Below are positions 58,179-64,000 of a stretch of DNA of 64,000 nt, one piece after another. The position numbers and the translations under genes are program-made. Within the stretch, counting starts at the first letter, position 1, and every line of letters begins with the position of its first letter. Under the pieces are notes generated by a model that did no database searches, was not told the DNA's origin, and was given only the letters and a program-made list of their open reading frames with translations. Source of the DNA: Aphrocallistes beatrix (lineage: Eukaryota > Porifera > Hexactinellida > Sceptrulophora > Aphrocallistidae). The stretch covers positions 4,588,001 to 4,652,000 of the forward strand of contig OY725495.1 in assembly GCA_963281255.1 (NCBI GenBank), written 5' to 3'.

Positions 58179-61100
58179 GTTTGTTTGTTTGTTTGTTTGT
58201 TTGTTTGTTTGTTGGTTGGTTGGTTGGTTGGTTGGTTTTGGTTGGTTAATTTTTATTTATTTAGTTATTTATTTCCAGAAATTGATATTGATCTATTTTA
58301 GAAAGAGTTCTAAATTTAGGTTGGTGGTCAGCACATTCCAGGATCTCCCTTCATTGTTACGGTGGATTTCGCGGAATTCACAGACAAATGCACAGCTGAT
58401 GGAATGGGACTAATCAGCGGAAAAACAGGTTTGACTTTCATTCCAGAATTGTTTGATTGCGAATCAAATGCGTAGCTTTTGATTGGAGAGTCGAATTATA
58501 CAATTGATATCTATAAATTATTTACAAGCGTATTTGGTATACTGGCGCGGCGTACTTGACCTGTCAACACCTTTTTTCTGTTGAGTCACCCTTTGGGTAC
58601 CTAGAGATATCAGAGAGTTTAGAGGTGTTTACTGTTAATTTATTTCACCATTGCCTAATTAAATCTAGCCTCACTGTAAAATAACTAATTTGGACCAAGG
58701 ACGAGGATATCTTGAACCGATCAAAATTGATAATTTCGGATCATTGTGGTTATATACTAAAAATGGCGCTAGATTTTTGCTAGCTCATTTCTGATTAAGT
58801 CATTTTAGGCGGGGAAACAGAAGTGCGGGGTATTTGTTTTAAATAAAAATGACCCCAGGTAATTTTTAATTAGAGTCGCTACAGTCTATTTTCTGACGAG
58901 CTAATGACCTATTTAAAATCCATAAACTGTGTTCCTAGAGCTTCATTCACTCACTAAATACCTGTGGATTTATTGAGAGTTTCATCCAACATATTATCAA
59001 TGTGATTACATTGATTCATAAGTTTGAGTATATTTTATTAAAATTGCTATTGTGGGACAAAGTCACCTCTTGGGGCCAAAATCGTCCCAGTTTACGGTAT
59101 AATGATCAGAACTGTCCCGCTTATCCTTACTATTAAAACTCGATTAATGTTTGTGTATATATACATTATCACATTTTTAAAAGTTAAGCAATACAGTTAT
59201 TCGAGCATAACTCAGCCATTATAAAGATTTGCTAATAGAGTTCAACTGTATTGTCTGAATAGGAGAAGCTAGCAGCTTCGTGATTCGCTGTGGACCCGAT
59301 GCAGTCGTTGCTAGGCTGAGAGTGCACATACTCGGACCGAGCAAGGCAGAGCCAATCGAAATGAGTGAAGAGGATAAGATCATTAACGTCACTTACCACC
59401 CCACTTCTCCGGGACAGTACAGGATCAAGATCATATGGGCAGAAGCACATATCGCAGGTATGTGTGGTGTTTTTGTTTGTTTGTTTACTATGTTTACTGG
59501 GTATACTAACAATGTTTGTTTGTTTTTTTAATATTTTTTGAGTTATCTGTTATGATATAATAACATCCATGGTCCAAGAATACATTTGAGTAAAGATAGC
59601 TTGCAACAGCTCTAATCGTCATTAAGATTAGAGAGGATGTGGCCCTATAAATTTGCATAATTATTCAAACTTTAATGAATTCTAAATATAATCAAAATAT
59701 GATATTAAAGTAGAGAGCATTGAAAGTAATTTCTGAGTATAAAAGCAAATTCCACAAGGAGATATCCTTTCAGAGACATGACACACTCCTGCTTCAGGGA
59801 ATCTAGCCACAAACCTACCAGTCATTCTCTAATCAGTCTCTCCCTCTCACTACGACACAACACACACTATCAGCTCATGATACCAACACACTTCTCATCT
59901 GATATAAATATACACTCAGTAAACAATTCATTATTAACTACAATATAAGAACGAAACAATCAATGGCTTCAAGATTCCCTGAGAGCGAACCTTCCCTCCA
60001 TTCCAACCCATTTGAGAGAGCAGAACTCCTCATCAAATCCACCTTCAACTCCCTGATGAAGAAACTGGAAGAGAGGAGGGACCAGCTGCTGGTAGAGCTG
60101 CATGAGATGAGTGCTAACTACTTCAGCAAAGAGGAGACGAGACAGAAACAGATGAAGGATCTGGATCAGCTGATTGCAAAGATACAAGAGGCGACAATAG
60201 AACAGAACCTCATAGTCGACCTACAAGAACAGGAAATTCAAAAGATGCAGAAACGGAAAGAAAAATTTCAACAACCAACTCCTATCCCACTTCCTCACTT
60301 CGACACATCTCTCCTGGAGGATCTGCTACAAAAGATAGAGAAGTTTGGATCTCTACAAGATGTAGCTCCCATATACCGCACGAAAGTACATCCTATTAGG
60401 TCTATAGGCAAGGAAGGGAAGGGTAGAGTAGAACTAGATCATCCACGTGGTGTAGCAATAGATGGGAAAGGAAATATATTCATAGCTGACACAGGGAACG
60501 GTAGAATTCAGTTAGTTAGCTTGGAGGGTCAGTTCATTGGAGAATTTGGTAAGAAAGAGTTAGGTATTCCTTACTCCATAGCTCTATACAATGATTGGTT
60601 GTTAGTAACTGATTTAGATCTGAGTAAAGTCCTAAAATATAAAACACAAAACTATAAATTAGAATGTAAAAGTGAGTTAAAACTTAATATGTCATTAGGT
60701 ATAACAGTAGATAATAATGAAGTGTTTGTAGCAGATTGTAAAAATAATAGAATAGTAGTGTTAAGCTTAGATCTTAAATTAATTAGAGAATTAGGAAATA
60801 AGAAGTTAGTACAGCCAAGTGATGTTAAAGTAAATAATAATAAAGTGTTTGTAGCTGATAGTAGTAAACATCATAATGTACATGTATTTTCTAAGTTAGG
60901 AGATTTACTGAATAGTATTATAAACTTGAGAGATGGAACTGGTGATATATTTCTATGTTTAGATAAGTTTAATAATATTCTAATTAGTGATATGTTAGGT
61001 CAAATACTACAAATATACACATTAGAAGGTCTGTTAATTCATAGTATTGAGTGTGATTATGGACCTACAGGAATAGCAGTAACTCAAGATAATATTATTA

Positions 61101-63138
61101 TTTGTGTTGATTTTTCTAATAGTAAATTAAACCTGTATTAGATTTTATTGTTTATTCATTCTTTAATTTTGTAATTGTTTTTATCTATTAAATATTGCTA
61201 CTAGTATATATCTTATTTTCATCAATCTACATAAAAATATTTAATATGATTTATTAATGAGTGAAATTGAAATTATTACATTAAAACAATAAAACCAAAA
61301 TCTTAGTTTATATATTTTTTGTTTCTAACGTACTGAGTCGATGTGTTTTCGAAAAAAACTCAACCTTTACTGTACAATAATGTCTGACGGTAGACCGATA
61401 GTATCGTACTGCTCCTCTAGGATGCCAATTTGATGCGTTATCTTCTGTTAATTCATTAATAACAAATTTGAATGTTGTCCATGGTTTAGTCAATACAAAT
61501 ATTTGTCAACTCCAATCGTTACTTCTCTAGTCGCACAATCTTGTGCTGTAGCTTATATGAGTCCTTAAAACTTGTGTCTAATATCATAACTTCTTGATTT
61601 ACAGGGTTGCCGTGGGAATGGGAATCTGTGGGTATTCCCATATGGGATGGGAATGGGAATGACTTTAAGCCTATGGGTATTCCCACATGTGGGTTCTGTG
61701 TGGTTTTCTATGGGATACTGTGGTTTTCTATGGGATACTGTAGTTTTCTATGGGATACTGTGGTTTTCTATGGGATACTGTAGTTTTCTATGGGATACTG
61801 TGGTTTTTTGTGGGATACTGTAGTTTTCTATGGGATACTGTGGTTTTCTATGGGATACTGTGGGTTTTTGTGGGATACTGTGGTTTTCTATGGGATACTG
61901 TAGTTTTCTATGGGATACTGTGGTTTTTTGTGGGATACTGTAGTTTTCTATGGGATACTGTGGTTTTCTATGGGATACTGTGGGTTTTTGTGGGATACTG
62001 TGGTTTTCTATGGGATACTGTAGTTTTCTATGGGATACTGTGGTTTTTTGTGGGATACTGTAGTTTTCTATGGGATACTGTGGTTTTCTATGGGATACTG
62101 TGGGTTTTTGTGGGATACTGTGGTTTTCTATGGGATACTGTAGTTTTCTATGGGATACTGTGGTTTTTTGTGGGATACTGTAGTTTTCTATGGGATACTG
62201 TGGTTTTCTATGGGATACTGTGGGTTTTTGTGGGATACTGTGGTTTTCTATGGGATACTGTGGGTTTTTGTGGGATACTGTGGTTTTCTATGGGATACTG
62301 TGGGTTTTTGTGAGTATTCCCACAGAAATCCTGTGGGAATGGGATGGGTATTGAAATTCCATTCCCACGGCAACCCTGTTGATTTGCTTCATTCTAGGAT
62401 CTCCTTTTCTGGTGAATGTGAGTGGAGAAGCAATAAATGATCTCTCCAAGTTAAAGGTAGAAGGAGAAGGTCTAAAAGGAGGAAATACCAATGAGCCATT
62501 GCGTATCCAGGTTGTGCCTGAGACTGGAGCTGGTGCTGGACCGTTATCCATCAAAATAGCAGGTCCCACCAAACCCAGTATAGTGGCAGAGGAAGCAGAA
62601 GACTCTAGCATCACAGTCACCTACACTTGCAGGTAGTATGAGGGATGATGGAGATTGTATAATACTCAAATTTCATTGGTCAATTACATGTTGTCTCCTT
62701 TCTCGGAGAGGTGTGAGCTTTTTGTTTTATAAACAAATAAATCCTTCCCCCAGTCTAAAATTGGTTCAATTTTCGTCAATATGATTCCTACCATCGCGTC
62801 CGTTTAATTCCAGACAAGCAGACAAACAAACAAACAAACAAACAAACAAAAATAAACAAACAAACAAGCCTTCGAGATTTAATTATATAGTCAATTATTT
62901 ATTATTTAGTATTATTGAAAAATATATTCATGAAAAAGTGATTGATTCTCATTTCTATGCTATTTATAGAGACCCAGGACAGTATGACATCCATCTGAGA
63001 TGGGGCAACGATGACATTCCAGGCTTCCCAATGGGAGTTAAGGTGGTGGGGGAAGGGAGAGTGTCAGATGGCAGTTTATGTACCGCACACGGAGAAGGAA
63101 TGGTACAAGGAGAAGTGAACCATCCAGCTGAGTTTGAA
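55178..63138 (+). CDS. LD-motif / FPPPP / filamin-repeat scaffold protein (7 exons seen; continues past the window)
   Basis: Predicted exons: 55178-55382, 56447-56761, 57748-58178, 58320-58428, 59263-59457, 62398-62632, 62970-63138. All phases agree (1,659 nt, 553 codons), and the last ends at a GTGAGT donor, so more lies downstream. The N-terminal half is disordered and proline-rich. It has a LD-like helix (TEELLAQLERIG) plus SDFPPPPPLP, and later a strong LD motif (SLDDLLSDLNQ) plus TDFPPPPPMA. Filamin-type Ig repeats follow, with the family marks PGSPFIVTVDF, TSPGQYRIKI, AGSPFLVNVSG and DPGQYDIHLRW. LD motifs bind focal-adhesion partners in paxillin; DFPPPP is the Ena/VASP EVH1 ligand; filamin repeats bind adhesion receptors. 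No actin-binding CH domain is seen. ATG 55178 directly follows an acceptor (TTTTCTCAG), so exon 1 could be internal. An NHL gene and a satellite transposon lie in intron 59458-62397. Confidence 0.82.
55508..55712. mobile_element. CATACATGCCAAC-family repeat in intron 1
   Basis: TACTTGCCAACTGTCCCG at the left, GGCTCAGGTTGGTTTGTATG at the right, with GCGTCCCGCCATGTCCCACG inside. Confidence 0.7.
56920..57010. mobile_element. Foldback element with 9-bp target duplication (MULE-like)
   Basis: GCATGCCTAATTTACGGGAC at the left and GTCCCGTAAATTAGGTATGC at the right, with a further inner copy. CCCTCCAGA flanks it on both sides (56911-56919 and 57011-57019). A 9-bp duplication is typical of Mutator-like elements. 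Confidence 0.75.
57316..57531. mobile_element. ~215-bp palindromic foldback element
   Basis: Two arms of about 100 bases meet at ATGCCTAATTTACGAAATAT and its complement. Arms contain CTAATTTACGGAACTCGAC and CGGTTCCGG. It shares the CTAATTTACGG motif with the element at 56920. Confidence 0.75.
58179..58245 (+). repeat. (GTTT)n/(GGTT)n microsatellite beginning at a filamin-gene 5' splice site
   Basis: Exon 3 ends AACCAAG and the array starts with the donor GT, as at talin positions 8230 and 15932. The intron is only 141 bases. Confidence 0.9.
59030..59100. repeat. Half copy of the long-TIR MITE of 16885-17126
   Basis: ATTGCTATTGTGGGACAAAG and AAGTCACCTCTTGGGGCC, ending TTTACGGTA. One arm only. 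Confidence 0.8.
59793..59912 (+). promoter_or_regulatory. Promoter of NHL gene A5
   Basis: TTCAGGGAA at 59793-59801 and TATAAATATA at 59903-59912, 60 bases before the ATG. The promoter is inside a filamin-gene intron. Confidence 0.6.
59963..61141 (+). CDS. NHL-propeller gene A5, nested in a filamin-gene intron
   Basis: 392 residues, intact, same strand as its host. Coiled coil, hinge and six blades as in A1. Variable sites: TG after the first IAD, IP in place of WP before the second blade, M before S in the third blade (LNMSLGI, losing the usual P), CK after VAD, Q before P in the fourth, ML after ISD, G before P in the sixth. It has its own TATA promoter, so it is likely transcribed independently of the host. 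The flanking region and next host exon were duplicated to or from 25.6-27.7 kb. Confidence 0.88.
   Translation: MASRFPESEPSLHSNPFERAELLIKSTFNSLMKKLEERRDQLLVELHEMSANYFSKEETRQKQMKDLDQLIAKIQEATIEQNLIVDLQEQEIQKMQKRKEKFQQPTPIPLPHFDTSLLEDLLQKIEKFGSLQDVAPIYRTKVHPIRSIGKEGKGRVELDHPRGVAIDGKGNIFIADTGNGRIQLVSLEGQFIGEFGKKELGIPYSIALYNDWLLVTDLDLSKVLKYKTQNYKLECKSELKLNMSLGITVDNNEVFVADCKNNRIVVLSLDLKLIRELGNKKLVQPSDVKVNNNKVFVADSSKHHNVHVFSKLGDLLNSIINLRDGTGDIFLCLDKFNNILISDMLGQILQIYTLEGLLIHSIECDYGPTGIAVTQDNIIICVDFSNSKLNLY
61602..62378. mobile_element. hAT-type MITE filled with a 20-bp satellite
   Basis: Ends CAGGGTTGCCGTGGGAATGG and CATTCCCACGGCAACCCTG are inverted repeats. The flanks TTGATTTA (61594-61601) and TTGATTTG (62379-62386) are an 8-base target duplication with one mismatch. 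The paralogous site at 27444-27451 (TTGAGTTG) is empty. The interior is the tandem array described separately. The right end lies 19 bases before the acceptor of the next filamin-gene exon. Confidence 0.88.
61690..62322. repeat. 20-bp satellite with a 120-bp higher-order repeat
   Basis: Monomer TGGGATACTGTGGTTTTCTA with variants TAG, GGG and TTTTTG. Six monomers in a fixed order form a 120-bp unit repeated about four times (for example from 61801, 61921, 62041, 62161). The 187-codon open frame across it is a by-product of the array. Confidence 0.92.
62817..62866. repeat. (CAAA)n microsatellite
   Basis: About a dozen CAAA units in the intron before exon 62970-63138. Confidence 0.9.
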
Positions 63139-64000
63139 GTGAGTGTGTCTCTAGCATTAAAAAATGTCAGTCGACAGAGTGATAGTGCAGCTCCATTAAG
63201 GAACTTGACTTGTAGGGCATTTGCATAATATAATCCTTAATTGAGTTTTAAACAGTTTCTCCATGTCAACCAATCAGATTTCAAGTTTAGAGAGTCATTG
63301 TAATTCATTTAATGCATTGAGTTAGGTATAATCAAATCCAACTGTAATGTTAAACCATGGATTCTGATTGGTGATACATTTTGACACCTTTTGTGAAAAT
63401 GTGTAAAGTTTTTCAGAGTTTGGACCCAGGTTCAAATCTCAACCAACCATATAAGGAATATATGGTCCAAATTTGGTGCAATTTGGTCCAATAGAATTTC
63501 CAGGAGCGAGCAGACGGAAGTACGTACGTACATGTGGACGTACGTCGCACGCCGATCATGACATAAGACATCTCCTATACTAGGAGCTGAAATAAAATTT
63601 GTGTTTCCATCCTCTATTTATACTCTGTCACTGAGCCTATGCAATAGCTATCATTATTCTTCCATACATGACAACTGTCCAGTTTTTGGCGAGACTTCCC
63701 ACTTTCCGCTTTTCTATTAATCTAATTTTCACAATGTCCCGGATTTTTCCATTCCATGGATAATACTTTCTATTGCATTCTGCCTTGTCCCGCGGAATTC
63801 AACTTCGTCTCGCTTTTATCATTGCTCAAGTTTGCATGTATGTCCATAGTTCAAATTTAAACCTTGTCTCTTAGACAAAGTGTTTACCTGAAAACTGTAA
63901 TTCCATGTAATCTTAAGGTCAAATGGAGTTAAAATTATAAGATTAACATTTTCGAGTCAGTCATAAGATACTCCAGTGTCCAACAATCAGTTTCTACCAC
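63139..64000. other. Filamin-gene intron to the window edge
   Basis: Begins with GTGAGT. Holds the ~440-bp dispersed repeat (63150-63590) and a CATACATG-family repeat (63664-63842). No further exon found before 64000. Confidence 0.65.
63150..63590. repeat. ~440-bp dispersed repeat
   Basis: Full copy matching 52979-53420 in reverse: GTCGACAGAGTGATAGTGCA at the left, GGTCCAATAGAATTTCCAGG, and the hairpin CTCCTATACTAGGAG at the right. Confidence 0.7.

Noticed and set aside
25877..61141. Diversity-generating retroelement as the source of NHL variation
   Set aside because: No reverse transcriptase, template repeat or adenine-directed pattern is visible. Variable codons change at all bases, and these systems are known from prokaryotes and phages.
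61750..62313. 187-codon open frame of repeated GYCGFLWDTVVFYGILW
   Set aside because: It is the 20-bp satellite read in one frame, inside a hAT-type element, with no start or codon signal of its own.
61690..62322. Possible CRISPR-like array
   Set aside because: The units are contiguous 20-base monomers with a 120-base higher order and no unique spacers, and the genome is an animal's.
1..64000. tRNA, rRNA or snRNA genes
   Set aside because: No cloverleaf with A and B box pairs, rRNA core or spliced-leader RNA was recognised by eye. A covariance-model scan would be decisive.

Overview
The window is a stretch of nuclear DNA from an early-branching animal. The evidence is a spliced talin, a filamin-repeat protein and a GRIPAP1/GRASP-1-like coiled-coil gene, all animal families, with compact GT-AG introns in AT-rich DNA full of small TA-flanked transposons. 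A sponge is my best guess. I cannot fix the species from sequence alone.

Layout. At 165-16593 lie the last 18 exons of talin (+). They join in one open frame of about 1,474 residues and end in the I/LWEQ actin-binding module and dimerisation helix. A divergent NHL-propeller gene with one frameshift sits inside a talin intron (5056-6322). At 17933-20152 is a single-exon GRIPAP1-like gene (+), with a CRE palindrome two bases before its ATG. At 23866-24906 (-) is a secreted ComEC-type metallo-beta-lactamase-fold protein with a degenerate metal motif.

From 25.6 to 53 kb the window is a tandem array of two NHL-propeller gene types. Type A has about 392 residues: a coiled coil followed by six NHL blades, resembling a TRIM-NHL protein without RING or B-box. 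Type B has about 310 residues and is a bare six-bladed NHL propeller. Copies of A start at 25877, 34855 (frameshift), 39957 (one stop codon), 46361 (stop lost), 51728 and 59963, plus a fragment at 29903. Copies of B start at 32565, 38023, 44069 and 49648 (broken by a hAT insertion), plus a fragment at 31625. Part of the array is a direct duplication with an offset of about 11.5 kb.

From 55178 to beyond the window edge runs a gene (+) that joins paxillin-like LD motifs and Ena/VASP-type DFPPPPP motifs to filamin repeats. One intact NHL A gene (59963-61141) sits in its intron. That NHL gene and the following filamin exon were copied together to 25.6-27.7 kb.

The best candidate for an undescribed system is the NHL array. 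The framework of each A gene is nearly invariant down to the nucleotide, while the codons at blade edges (after the AD of each blade and before the conserved P) differ in almost every copy, often at several bases. Copies B1 and B3 differ by 17 amino-acid substitutions and one clear synonymous change, yet their following ~940 bp of non-coding DNA are almost identical. This is the expected footprint of a recently expanded, diversifying recognition family built on a beta-propeller scaffold. Its ligand and function are unknown. Talin and the LD/EVH1/filamin protein are both cytoskeletal adhesion proteins, but I see no evidence that they are linked functionally to the NHL array.
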